Program-made: the position numbers and the translations under genes | Notes under the pieces: generated by a model | Told to the model about the DNA's origin: nothing | The model's database searches: none | What the model saw: the letters and a program-made list of their open reading frames with translations, nothing else | Shown: positions 24,700 through 34,353 of the stretch, piece by piece | How the letters are laid out: each line of letters starts with the position of its first letter | Numbering within the stretch: position 1 is the first letter of the stretch | Source of the DNA: Streptomyces radicis | GTDB lineage: Bacteria; Actinomycetota; Actinomycetes; Streptomycetales; Streptomycetaceae | Direction: 5' to 3' | Assembly (NCBI RefSeq): GCF_003626575.1 | Contig: NZ_RBDY01000024.1 | Coordinates: forward strand, 1 to 64,000 | Length of the DNA stretch: 64,000 nucleotides

Positions 24700-24886
24700 G
24701 GGGGCCTCCGTCGGAGCTGTTCGGCCAGGTTCGGGGGTGCGGGTGCGGTACGACTGCACGGGAGTCTAGGGGGTGCCGCGCCCGTTGTGACCATCGCGCC
24801 CAGCCTGAACCGGTGGGGATAGCCCTACCGTCGTTCACCGACCCACCCCATGGCGGCCACCTTCGGCCGGCGGCACCCTTGAGCCC

Positions 24887-26098
24887 ATGACCAGCAGCAC
24901 ATCGCCGGGGCGGGCCGAGCCGCTGCCGCCGCCCCGGGGGCCACTCGGCCGCGGGACATGGCGGGAGATCGGCTATCTGCTGTCCAGTTGGCCGCTGGCC
25001 CTGGCGACGTTCCTCTGTGTCGTCGTGTGGCTGTGGACGGGGGCGTTCCTGTCGCTCACGGTGATCGGCCTGCCGGTGCTCGCCATCGGCCTGTCGGGGC
25101 TCCGCCGCATGGGCGCCTGGGAGCGGGCCCGGGCCAGGGCGCTCCTGGACGTGCGCGTGGACGAGCCGAGCGCGCTGCGCCGGGGCCGCGGCGGTGGCTT
25201 CCTCGCATGGCTGTGGTCCGCCCTGAAGGACCCGGTGGGCTGGCGCACCGCACTGTTCTTCGTCGTGCGGCTGCCGCTGTCCACGGTGACGTTCTGGCTG
25301 ACGTTCGCCCTGATGACGACGGCGCTCTGGCCCGTGCTTCCGTGGGTCGTCCGCTGGTTCACGCAGGTCGACAGGGCGCTGGTGACGGGCCTGTTGTCGC
25401 CGTCGGACGAGCTGGAGCGGCGCATCGCCGAGCTGGAGAGCGACCGCGCGACGGTCACCGACGCGGCGAGCGCCGATCTGCGGCGGATCGAGCGTGACCT
25501 GCACGACGGGGCACAGGCCCGCCTCGTCGCCCTCGCCATGGACCTCGGCCTCGCCAAGGAGAAGCTCACCGAGGACCCCGAGGCCGCCGCCCGCATGGTC
25601 GACGAGGCCCACGGCGAAGTCAAGCTCGCCCTCCAGGAGCTCCGCGACCTCGCCCGCGGCATCCACCCCGCCATCCTCACCGACCGCGGCCTCGGCCCCG
25701 CGCTCTCCGCCGTCGCCTCCCGCTGCACCGTCCCCGTGCGGGTCACCGCCGAGCTGCCGACCAGGCCCGCGCCCGCGATCGAGGGCATCGCCTACTACGT
25801 CGTCTCCGAGCTGCTCCAGAACGTCAGCAAGCACAGCGGCGCCCGGCACGCGGACGTCGAGTGCTGGCGTTCGAAGGAACGCCTGATGCTCCAGGTCACC
25901 GACGACGGCCACGGCGGCGCCGACGCGGAAGCGGGCTCGGGCCTCGCGGGCCTGGCCGAACGCCTCGCCGCCGTCGACGGCGTCCTGGTCGTCGTCTCCC
26001 CGCCCGGCGGCCCGACCACCATCACCGCGGAGCTGCCCTGGCGGAGCCGCACCACTCGCGCGACCAGCGCGACCAGCGCGAAAGGGGCACCCCGATGA
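24887..26098 (+). CDS. sensor histidine kinase (NarL-type partner), first copy
   Basis: The 403-residue protein has an N-terminal membrane sensor region with helix pairs at about 35-70 and 120-155. A HisKA_3 dimerisation domain has the phospho-acceptor His206 in RRIERDLHDGAQARLVALAM. The HATPase_c domain has N-box ELLQNVSKHSGA and G-box DDGHGGADAEAGSGLAGL. It should phosphorylate the response regulator at 27480. It is coupled to the second kinase by an ATGA overlap. Part of the kinase domain is identical in DNA sequence to that of the next gene. Confidence 0.9.
   Translation: MTSSTSPGRAEPLPPPRGPLGRGTWREIGYLLSSWPLALATFLCVVVWLWTGAFLSLTVIGLPVLAIGLSGLRRMGAWERARARALLDVRVDEPSALRRGRGGGFLAWLWSALKDPVGWRTALFFVVRLPLSTVTFWLTFALMTTALWPVLPWVVRWFTQVDRALVTGLLSPSDELERRIAELESDRATVTDAASADLRRIERDLHDGAQARLVALAMDLGLAKEKLTEDPEAAARMVDEAHGEVKLALQELRDLARGIHPAILTDRGLGPALSAVASRCTVPVRVTAELPTRPAPAIEGIAYYVVSELLQNVSKHSGARHADVECWRSKERLMLQVTDDGHGGADAEAGSGLAGLAERLAAVDGVLVVVSPPGGPTTITAELPWRSRTTRATSATSAKGAPR
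25471..25734 (+). repeat. 264-bp identical tract shared by two kinase genes, copy 1
   Basis: This stretch is base-for-base identical to 26793-27056, in the same reading frame, and encodes ADLRRIER through SRCTVP of the HisKA_3 region. Sequence on either side differs much more, although a second near-identical tract occurs at the G-box (about 25890-25980 and 27215-27305). Confidence 0.97.
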
Positions 26099-27399
26099 AC
26101 GTCCTGCGCCTGCCCTTCGGGGCGCGCACCTGGCGGGAGGGCACCCACCTCCTGCTCAACCTGCCGCTCGGCATCGCGAGCTTCGTGGTGGCCGTCACCG
26201 GGCTCTCGGTCAGCGGGGGCCTCCTGATCACCTTCGTCGGGCTGCCGCTGCTCGCGGTCGTCCTGCTGCTGCTGCGCCTGTTCGGGCGGCTCGAGCGGGG
26301 CAGGGCCAGGGTCTTCCTCGGCTGCACCGTCGCCGAGCCCGAGCCGCTGCGGACGCGCGAGGGCCGCAGGGGCCTGCTGGCCTGGACCGAGGCGATGCTG
26401 CGCAGCGACGTGTCATGGCGCGCGACCGCGTACGCCCTGCTCCAACTGCCGTGGGGCATCCTGACGTTCTGCGCGGTGATCACGCTGTGGGCGGCGGGCC
26501 TCGGCGCGTTGACGCTGCCGCTGTGGGGCTGGGCGATCACCCGGTACACCGACGAGCCGGGCGTCGGCATCGACACCGACGGCGAGGGTGGCGGCTGGAT
26601 CTGGGACACGCCGTGGGAGTACGCGCTGGTCGCCCTCGTCGGCCTGCTGCTGATGATCCTGGCCGGGTGGCTCATCCGCGCCCTGGCCGCCGTGGAGCGG
26701 ACGCTGGTGTCCGCGCTGCTCGGGCCCTCGTCCGCCGCGACCCGCGTGCGGCAGCTCGAGACCGACAGGACCGTCGTGGTGGACACCTCGGCCGCCGATC
26801 TGCGGCGGATCGAGCGTGACCTGCACGACGGGGCACAGGCCCGCCTCGTCGCCCTCGCCATGGACCTCGGCCTCGCCAAGGAGAAGCTCACCGAGGACCC
26901 CGAGGCCGCCGCCCGCATGGTCGACGAGGCCCACGGCGAAGTCAAGCTCGCCCTCCAGGAGCTCCGCGACCTCGCCCGCGGCATCCACCCCGCCATCCTC
27001 ACCGACCGCGGCCTCGGCCCCGCGCTCTCCGCCGTCGCCTCCCGCTGCACCGTCCCGGTCGCCGTCGAGGTGGAGCTGGCCGAGCGCCCGGCGGCGGCGA
27101 TCGAGGGGATCGCGTACTTCACGACGTCCGAGCTGCTCCAGAACGTCAGCAAGCACAGCGGCGCCAGGCGCGCGGGCGTCGACGTGTGGCGGGCCGATGA
27201 CCGGCTCATGGTGCAGGTCACCGACGACGGCCACGGCGGCGCCGACGCAGAAGCGGGCTCGGGCCTCGCTGGCCTGGCCGAACGCCTCGCCGCCGTCGAC
27301 GGCCTGCTGGCGATCAGGTCCCCCGCGGGCGGCCCGACGACCATCACCGCCGCCCTCCCTTGGCGCGATCGCGCGGCTGCCCGGACCGCGGCGAGGTGA
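26095..27399 (+). CDS. sensor histidine kinase (NarL-type partner), second copy
   Basis: The ATG overlaps the stop of the first kinase and gives 434 residues. The layout is as in copy 1: membrane sensor helices at about 20-62 and 110-150, an additional helix at 178-200, phospho-acceptor His244 in the same HisKA_3 motif, N-box ELLQNVSKHSGA and the DDGHGGADAEAGSG G-box. The sensor half differs clearly from copy 1 and has an acidic Gly-rich loop (DEPGVGIDTDGEGGGW) facing one side of the membrane. The two may sense different signals and share the regulator. Confidence 0.9.
   Translation: MNVLRLPFGARTWREGTHLLLNLPLGIASFVVAVTGLSVSGGLLITFVGLPLLAVVLLLLRLFGRLERGRARVFLGCTVAEPEPLRTREGRRGLLAWTEAMLRSDVSWRATAYALLQLPWGILTFCAVITLWAAGLGALTLPLWGWAITRYTDEPGVGIDTDGEGGGWIWDTPWEYALVALVGLLLMILAGWLIRALAAVERTLVSALLGPSSAATRVRQLETDRTVVVDTSAADLRRIERDLHDGAQARLVALAMDLGLAKEKLTEDPEAAARMVDEAHGEVKLALQELRDLARGIHPAILTDRGLGPALSAVASRCTVPVAVEVELAERPAAAIEGIAYFTTSELLQNVSKHSGARRAGVDVWRADDRLMVQVTDDGHGGADAEAGSGLAGLAERLAAVDGLLAIRSPAGGPTTITAALPWRDRAAARTAAR
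26793..27056 (+). repeat. 264-bp identical tract shared by two kinase genes, copy 2
   Basis: Second copy of the identical tract at 25471-25734, offset by 1322 bp. The first mismatches on both sides coincide with the start and end of the conserved HisKA_3 block, which fits recent gene conversion. Confidence 0.97.
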
Positions 27400-27479
27400 G
27401 ATCCTTCAGGGAGCCGGTGGGGATCCCGCCGATGTGACCGGGGGAACGCCGACGTGATCAGGGGAACGGGGAACGGGAC

Positions 27480-28139
27480 GTGCGGGTAGTCATCGCCGAG
27501 GACTCGGTGCTGCTGAGGGAGGGCCTCACGAGGCTGCTCAACGACCGCGGGCACGAGGTCGTCGCGGGCGTCGGGGACGGGGAGGCGCTGATCGCCGCGG
27601 TGTCGGGGCTGGCCGAAGGCGGCGCCCTCCCCGACGTGGTCGTGGCCGATGTGCGGATGCCGCCCACCCACACCGACGAGGGCGTCAGGGCGGCGGTGCG
27701 GCTGCGCGAGCGCTTCCCCGCGCTCGGGGTCCTGGTCCTGTCGCAGTACGTCGAGGAGCAGTACGCGACCGAGCTGATCGCCGGGTCGTCGCGCGGGGTC
27801 GGCTACCTGCTGAAGGACCGGGTCGCGGACGTCAGCGAGTTCGTCGAGGCGGTCGCCCGCGTCGCCACGGGGGGCACGGCGCTCGACCCCGAGGTCGTGG
27901 CCCAGCTGCTCGGCCGAAGCCGTAAGCAGGACGTCCTGGCCGGACTCACCCCCAGGGAAAGGGAAGTCCTGGGACTAATGGCGGAGGGCCGCACCAACTC
28001 CGCGATCGCCACCCAACTCGTGGTGAGTCACGGCGCGGTGGAAAAACACGTGAGCAACATCTTTATGAAGCTCGGCTTGGCGCAGAGTGACACAGATCAC
28101 CGGCGGGTTCTGGCAGTTCTGACCTACCTCAATTCGTAG
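27480..28139 (+). CDS. NarL/LuxR-family response regulator
   Basis: The GTG start gives 219 residues. The receiver domain has the acidic pocket (AEDS), the phospho-acceptor Asp57 in VVVADVRMPPT and the Lys in YLLKDRV. The C-terminal LuxR helix-turn-helix reads LTPREREVLGLMAEGRTNSA, then VVSHGAVEKHVSNIFMKLGL. It lies 80 bp behind the two kinases and completes a two-kinase, one-regulator system. Target genes are unknown; the adjacent korAB and nuo2 operons are candidates only by position. Confidence 0.93.
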   Translation: MRVVIAEDSVLLREGLTRLLNDRGHEVVAGVGDGEALIAAVSGLAEGGALPDVVVADVRMPPTHTDEGVRAAVRLRERFPALGVLVLSQYVEEQYATELIAGSSRGVGYLLKDRVADVSEFVEAVARVATGGTALDPEVVAQLLGRSRKQDVLAGLTPREREVLGLMAEGRTNSAIATQLVVSHGAVEKHVSNIFMKLGLAQSDTDHRRVLAVLTYLNS

Positions 28140-28241
28140 TCCCCCCTGACAGGCTGTCCATGATCTGATCACCATCAGGAAGGTATGCCTAACCCGCGTA
28201 CCATGGCTGGTGAAGAGCCGCCTCGAAGGAGGGCTACAGCA

Positions 28242-30138
<1,897 letters not shown>

Positions 30139-30149
<11 letters not shown>

Positions 30150-31233
30150 GGCGCCCATCAAGACCGGTCCGCGGACCGCGCTTTCCCTTGTTCCCACCGC
30201 GGAGAAGCCGCAGAGCGCCAAGGACTTCAAGTCCGACCAGGAGGTCCGCTGGTGCCCTGGCTGCGGCGACTACGCCGTGCTGGCCGCCGTCCAGGGCTTC
30301 ATGCCCGAGCTCGGCCTGGCCAAGGAGAACATCGTCTTCGTCTCCGGCATCGGCTGCTCGTCCCGCTTCCCTTACTACATGAACACCTATGGGATGCACT
30401 CCATCCACGGCCGCGCCCCGGCCATCGCGACAGGCCTGGCCGCCGCACGCCGCGACCTGTCCGTGTGGGTCGTCACGGGCGACGGCGACGCCCTGTCGAT
30501 CGGCGGGAACCACCTGATCCACGCCCTGCGCCGCAATGTGAACCTCAAGATCCTCTTGTTCAACAACCGGATCTACGGCCTCACCAAGGGCCAGTACTCC
30601 CCGACGTCCGAGCCGGGCAAGATCACCAAGTCCACGCCGATGGGCTCGCTCGACACCCCGTTCAACCCCTTGTCGCTCGCGCTGGGCGCCGAGGCCTCGT
30701 TCGTGGCCCGCACGATCGACTCCGACCGCAAGCACCTGACGGGCGTGCTGCGCGCGGCCGCCGCCCACCATGGCTCGGCGCTGGTGGAGATCTACCAGAA
30801 CTGCAACATCTTCAACGACGGCGCCTTCGAGGCCGTCAAGGACAAACAGCGCGCCCAGGAGGCCGTCATCCGCCTCGAGCACGGCGAGCCGATCCGCTTC
30901 GGCGCCCCGGCCGATGACGGCCTCGGCGGCAAGGGCGTGGTCCGCGACCCGGCGAGCGGCGACCTGGTCGTCGTGGACGTCGCCGAGCACGGCACCGAGG
31001 GTCTTGTCGTCCACGACGCGCACGCCGCGTCGCCCACCACGGCGTTCGCCCTCTCGCGCCTGGCCGACCCGGTGACCCTGCACCGCACGCCCATCGGCGT
31101 CTTCCGCAGCGTTCGACGTCCCGCGTACGAGGACCTGTTGGCCGACCAGCTCGAGCAGGCCGTCGAGCAGCGCGGCAAGGGCGACCTGGCGACGCTGCTC
31201 GCCGGGAACGACACCTGGACCGTCGCGGGCTGA
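30139..31233 (+). CDS. korB: 2-oxoacid:ferredoxin oxidoreductase, beta subunit
   Basis: The 364-residue product has the thiamine diphosphate motif GDGDALSIGGNHLIHALRRN followed by FNNRIYGLTKGQYSPTSEPG. Cysteines for the [4Fe-4S] cluster lie in VRWCPGCGDYAV and in SGIGCSSRFPYYMNTYGMHS. The C-terminal 70 residues extend beyond the minimal beta subunit, as usual for the actinobacterial enzyme. It forms a heterodimeric unit with KorA in the cytosol. A strong hairpin follows the stop. Confidence 0.93.
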
Positions 31234-31243
31234 CCGGGGCACC

Positions 31244-31270
31244 CCCGGGGTGACGGGCTGTCACCCCGGG
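31244..31270 (+). terminator. hairpin terminator after korB
   Basis: CCCGGGGTGAC and GTCACCCCGGG form a perfect 11-bp stem with loop GGGCT. It is followed by two direct copies of CACCCCGGGAAT at 31262-31273 and 31277-31288. No T-tract is present, as usual in this genus. Confidence 0.75.
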
Positions 31271-31371
31271 AATGAGCACCCCGGGAATACCACCCCGCCC
31301 GCGCGGCGCTCACCCTCGGGGGAACGCCCCCGGCACGGCGACACGACGGCGCTCGACGGCGGGAGGCAGCG

Positions 31372-32325
31372 ATGGCAGCAGGGGGCGGAACGGCGAGCCG
31401 GGCCGGTCTCGCGTACGGCTTCGCGTGCTTCGGCATCTGGGGCCTGCTGCCGCTCTACTGGGAGCTGATGGAGTCGGCGGGGCCTTCCGAGGTGCTGGCC
31501 CACCGCATGGTGTGGTCGCTGCCCACGGCCGTGCTGCTGCTCCTGGCCGCCCGCAGCTGGTCCTGGATCAGGCCGCTGCTGCGCCAGCCCAGGCGGCTGG
31601 CGCTGCTCGCCACGTCGGCGTCGCTCATAGCGGTCAACTGGTGGATCTTCATCTGGGCCATCGCCGAGGGCCGCGTCCTCGAAGCCTCGCTCGGATACTT
31701 CATCAACCCCCTCCTCAGCATCGCGATCGGCGTCCTCCTGCTGAAGGAGCGGATGCGCCCGCTCCAGTGGGTGGCCGTGGCCATCGGCGGCACGGCGGTG
31801 CTGGTGATGAGCGTCGCCTACGGCCAGGTCCCCTGGGTCTCGCTGTCCCTGAGCGTGACCTTCGCCCTCTACGGCCTGGTCAAGAAGCGGACCGGGCTCG
31901 ACGGCCTCGAGGGCTTCACGGCCGACTCGGCGCTCCAGTTCCTGCCCGCCCTCGGCTTCCTCGTGGCGCTCTCGGCGCGCGGCGACTCGTCGTTCACCAC
32001 CGAGGGAACGGGCCACGCGCTCCTGCTGATCAGCACGGGTCTTGCCACCGCGCTGCCGCTGATCTTCTTCGGCGCTGCGGCCGTCCGCCTCCCCCTGTCC
32101 ACGCTCGGCCTCCTCCAGTACCTCGCCCCGACGACGATGTTCGTGCTGGGCCTGCTGGTCTTCCACGAGGAGATGCCGCCGGAGCGCTGGGCCGGATTCC
32201 TGCTGGTGTGGTCCGCGCTCTCCCTGCTGACCTGGGACGCCCTGCGCCAGGCCCGCATGCGCCGGCGCACGGTGGCCCGGCACACGCCCGCCCCGGCGCA
32301 CGAGGACGCCGCGGTGCGCGACTGA
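31372..32325 (+). CDS. rarD: RarD-type EamA transporter
   Basis: The 317-residue protein has ten hydrophobic helices with the RarD signatures ACFGIWGLLPLYWELMESAG, VLAHRMVWSLP, ALIAVNWWIFIWAI-like (LIAVNWWIFIWAIAEGRVLE) and SLGYFINPLLSIAIGVLLLKER. RarD proteins are inner-membrane permeases of the drug/metabolite superfamily, and one was linked to chloramphenicol sensitivity. The last 16 codons lie within the 50-bp direct repeat that flanks the downstream island, so the present 3' end may derive from an inserted element. Confidence 0.9.
   Translation: MAAGGGTASRAGLAYGFACFGIWGLLPLYWELMESAGPSEVLAHRMVWSLPTAVLLLLAARSWSWIRPLLRQPRRLALLATSASLIAVNWWIFIWAIAEGRVLEASLGYFINPLLSIAIGVLLLKERMRPLQWVAVAIGGTAVLVMSVAYGQVPWVSLSLSVTFALYGLVKKRTGLDGLEGFTADSALQFLPALGFLVALSARGDSSFTTEGTGHALLLISTGLATALPLIFFGAAAVRLPLSTLGLLQYLAPTTMFVLGLLVFHEEMPPERWAGFLLVWSALSLLTWDALRQARMRRRTVARHTPAPAHEDAAVRD
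32276..32325 (+). repeat. left copy of 50-bp direct repeat (putative attL)
   Basis: This 50-bp sequence begins CCCGGCACACGCCCGCCCCG and ends with the rarD stop. It is identical to 35684-35733, and the identity resumes in the following CGTCACTCC. A perfect 50-bp duplication at a gene's 3' end is typical of site-specific integration that restores the target gene. Confidence 0.95.
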
Positions 32326-32515
32326 GGCCCGTCACTCCCCGGCGAGGACTTGATCTATGCCGCTCCCATGGCATCAAGCCCGCGGGGTGGGCCCCTGCCG
32401 CCGTCCGGGCCGCACCCGTCCCCAGCGGGACGCGACCTCACACACGGCGGCAGGGGGGATCAGGGGTGGCCGCTCGCCCCGGCGCTCAGCGGGTTGGGGG
32501 TCGTTTACCCCTTCG

Positions 32516-32788
32516 CTATCGGGTAGCGCGCTGGCGCCGCGTCTCCGCGTAACGTCTGGCGCGCGGCGCGATGAACCCCGGCAGCTGGGAGATGTGGCGG
32601 CTGGCCCACAGGACGGTGAAGCAGCCCATGTGGAAGGACTCGCCTCCGTGGAAGTGCAGCAGCTTGCCGCCGCTGGCGAGCGCGCTCATGTCGCAGACGG
32701 TGTAGGGCCGTCCGCCAACGACCAGTTGGTCGCCGACCCTGACCGTGGTGGCGGTGATCTCGATCGCCACCATCCCGGTGGGGTTCAT
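32516..32788 (-). CDS. small island protein, VGDxL fold (paralogue of next)
   Basis: The 90-residue product begins MNPTGMVAIEITATTVRVGD. It contains QLVVGGRPYTVCDMSALASG, LLHFHGGESFHMG and a basic tail ending RRYAETRRQRATR. The V-x-V-G-D-x-L-x-x-G pattern followed by a small beta-rich stretch repeats in the adjacent gene, suggesting a duplication. The ATG overlaps the stop of the preceding gene as ATGA. The function is unknown. It is the last gene of the island operon. Confidence 0.7.
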   Translation of the reverse strand: MNPTGMVAIEITATTVRVGDQLVVGGRPYTVCDMSALASGGKLLHFHGGESFHMGCFTVLWASRHISQLPGFIAPRARRYAETRRQRATR

Positions 32789-33114
32789 CGCGCGATCACC
32801 GCCAGGGCGATGACGATGACGAGGGCGCAGCCAACGGCGGTCTGGGCAACGATCTCCGCCCGGGTGGGCTGGCGGAGAGCTGTCTCCCAGAAGGAGGAGG
32901 GCCGTAAGCCGGGTGGGTCGGCGCGCCAGACGGTGAGGGTGGTGCGGTGGGGCATGACGAACAGGTGGCCCGAGGTGAGCCCCAGCCTGATCCCGCCGTG
33001 GACGCGGGTGCGGGTGATGACCTTGAAGTGGCGCTCGCCGATGGTCAGTACGTCCCCGGTGAGGACCGATGCCGTGGTGACCTCGACACGGTGCACGCCG
33101 CTGGCCGTGGACAT
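32785..33114 (-). CDS. small island protein with C-terminal membrane anchor
   Basis: From the ATG at 33112-33114 the product has 109 residues. The first 55 carry a beta-rich domain (VEVTTASVLTGDVLTIGERH, FKVITRTRV, LFVMPHRTTLTVWRA) like that of the following gene. A polar linker and one membrane helix (AVGCALVIVIALAVIA) end the protein. The start is uncertain: the frame continues upstream with codon-biased sequence (AIFWPFLFWPPTRPY) to about 33230, so a longer form is possible. No function is known. Confidence 0.6.
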   Translation of the reverse strand: MSTASGVHRVEVTTASVLTGDVLTIGERHFKVITRTRVHGGIRLGLTSGHLFVMPHRTTLTVWRADPPGLRPSSFWETALRQPTRAEIVAQTAVGCALVIVIALAVIAR

Positions 33115-33418
33115 CCGCGGCCGCGGGCGGCGTCGCCATCGGGTGGGCCGGGAGATGTGCGAGGGGTAGGGCCGGGTCGGGGGCCAGAAGAGGAATGGCC
33201 AGAAGATGGCGGACTCCGGAAGGTCATCGTGATGGACAAGGACTGGCCGCCCGCCCCGGTCGTGACCAGGACGGGGCGGGCGGGTGCCCCGGGGCGCGCA
33301 GAGGAGGAAGCGGCTCCGGGGATGTCCGCCCGGTCGTGGGCCGGGCGGGCTTGGGCCTGCTGCCACCCGGGCCGCCGTGCCTTCTCCGGTGGGGCGGCCT
33401 CAGGGGTGACGGCAGGGG
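33115..33418 (-). other. codon-biased stretch, possible frameshifted 5' part of gene
   Basis: Between the 90-residue gene at 33419 and the ATG at 33114 the minus strand shows two overlapping biased frames. One frame (about 33420-33230) reads PAVTPEAAPPEKARRPGWQQ. The other (about 33230-33115) reads ESAIFWPFLFWPPTRPYPSH. Neither has a start codon with a binding site near its beginning. A single frameshift near 33230 would join them to the gene at 32785-33114. Confidence 0.35.
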
Positions 33419-33691
33419 TCAGGGGTGGTGGTGCGGCTGCTCGGCGAGGTGGGTGGGGCGGTCGCGTTCGATCTCGTCGGCGCGGGCCATGGCGTAGAGG
33501 CGGCGTACGCAGCGGGGGCAGGCGTAGGCGGGTGCGGTGGCGATGCCGTTCGGCGATGCGATGGAGACGGGTCCGATCCAGACCACGGGCTGAAGGGTCT
33601 CGGGGTCGCATCCGAGCCAGCAGCGGCCGTTGACGGGTTGGTCGTTGCCTCGGTCCGGGTCGCGGAGATAGAGATCAATCGCGCCGTTCAC
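33419..33691 (-). CDS. small island protein with CPRC motif
   Basis: The 90-residue product begins MNGAIDLYLRDPDRGNDQPV. It contains CWLGCDPETLQPVVWIGPVS and later AYACPRCVRRLYAMARADEI, so two Cys pairs that could bind zinc. It ends in a His-rich tail. Its ATG overlaps the previous gene's stop by four bases. It is likely a small DNA- or protein-binding factor; the function is not known. Confidence 0.7.
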   Translation of the reverse strand: MNGAIDLYLRDPDRGNDQPVNGRCWLGCDPETLQPVVWIGPVSIASPNGIATAPAYACPRCVRRLYAMARADEIERDRPTHLAEQPHHHP

Positions 33692-34092
33692 CGCGCCTCC
33701 CGGACGGCGTGGCTCGCTCGTCGGGCGGCCTTCCGCAGTTGTGCGACGGTGGCGCGGGCCTCGTCGTGGGCGGCGTGCCGCTGGTCGGCGTCGAGCGTGC
33801 GGTCCCTCGTGCGGGCCACGGCCGCCAGCAGCCGCCCGATCGGGGCGGCCAGCACGGGCGACTCGCCCAACGGCGCGAGCGTGGCGACCAGTTCACCCGG
33901 AACGATCTCCGGATAGGGCAGGCGTGTCCCGTCGTGGCGCAGCGGGTGGAAGGTGAGCGGGATCAGCCGTTCACGCGCCAGGCAGCTCGCGCACGCGCGA
34001 TGCGTCCACCCGCCCCCCGACCCGGCATGGTGCACCGCCACCACCGTCAACGGCGGCATCGTCGTCCCGCACGACGCGCAGCGCTCCGTCAC
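33688..34092 (-). CDS. island protein with zinc-ribbon-like N-terminus
   Basis: The GTG at 34090-34092 gives 134 residues beginning TERCASCGTTMPPLTVVAVH. The pattern CASCG, H, then HRACASCLARERL looks like a zinc-binding ribbon. The C-terminal two thirds are helical and Arg-rich (ARTRDRTLDADQRHAAHDEA, RATVAQLRKAARRASHAVRE). An upstream ATG at 34182 lies inside the preceding gene in another frame and is rejected. Both neighbours overlap it by four bases. Confidence 0.65.
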   Translation of the reverse strand: MTERCASCGTTMPPLTVVAVHHAGSGGGWTHRACASCLARERLIPLTFHPLRHDGTRLPYPEIVPGELVATLAPLGESPVLAAPIGRLLAAVARTRDRTLDADQRHAAHDEARATVAQLRKAARRASHAVREAR

Positions 34093-34265
34093 GACACACC
34101 GCCCGAACCCACGTGGGCGGCGCGGTCGCGCACCCGCTCCGGGCAGCCCGGACACAGAGCAAGCGGCACCGCGGGCGGGCACTCCCGCCCGACAATCACC
34201 GTCATCGGTTCATCGTCGGACAATGGCGGCGGCGCGGGCTCCGGCAGCGGGGTGGGTCCAGGCAT
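34089..34265 (-). CDS. small island protein, Pro-rich with CPGC motif
   Basis: The ATG at 34263-34265 after GAGGAGGG gives 58 residues: a Pro-rich start (MPGPTPLPEPAPPPLSDDEP), then MTVIVGRECPPAVPLALCPG and CPERVRDRAAHV. Three cysteines are spaced CP(P)...CPGCP. It is the first of the coupled small genes and lies 88 bp after the regulator gene. The function is unknown. Confidence 0.6.
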   Translation of the reverse strand: MPGPTPLPEPAPPPLSDDEPMTVIVGRECPPAVPLALCPGCPERVRDRAAHVGSGGVS

Positions 34266-34353
34266 GACGCCCTCCTCGGTCATCAGGGGTGTGATGACCG
34301 TAGGGGCGCCCGAGCTGAGCGAGGGGCACAGTTTGTGCCCCTCGCGCACCTGT

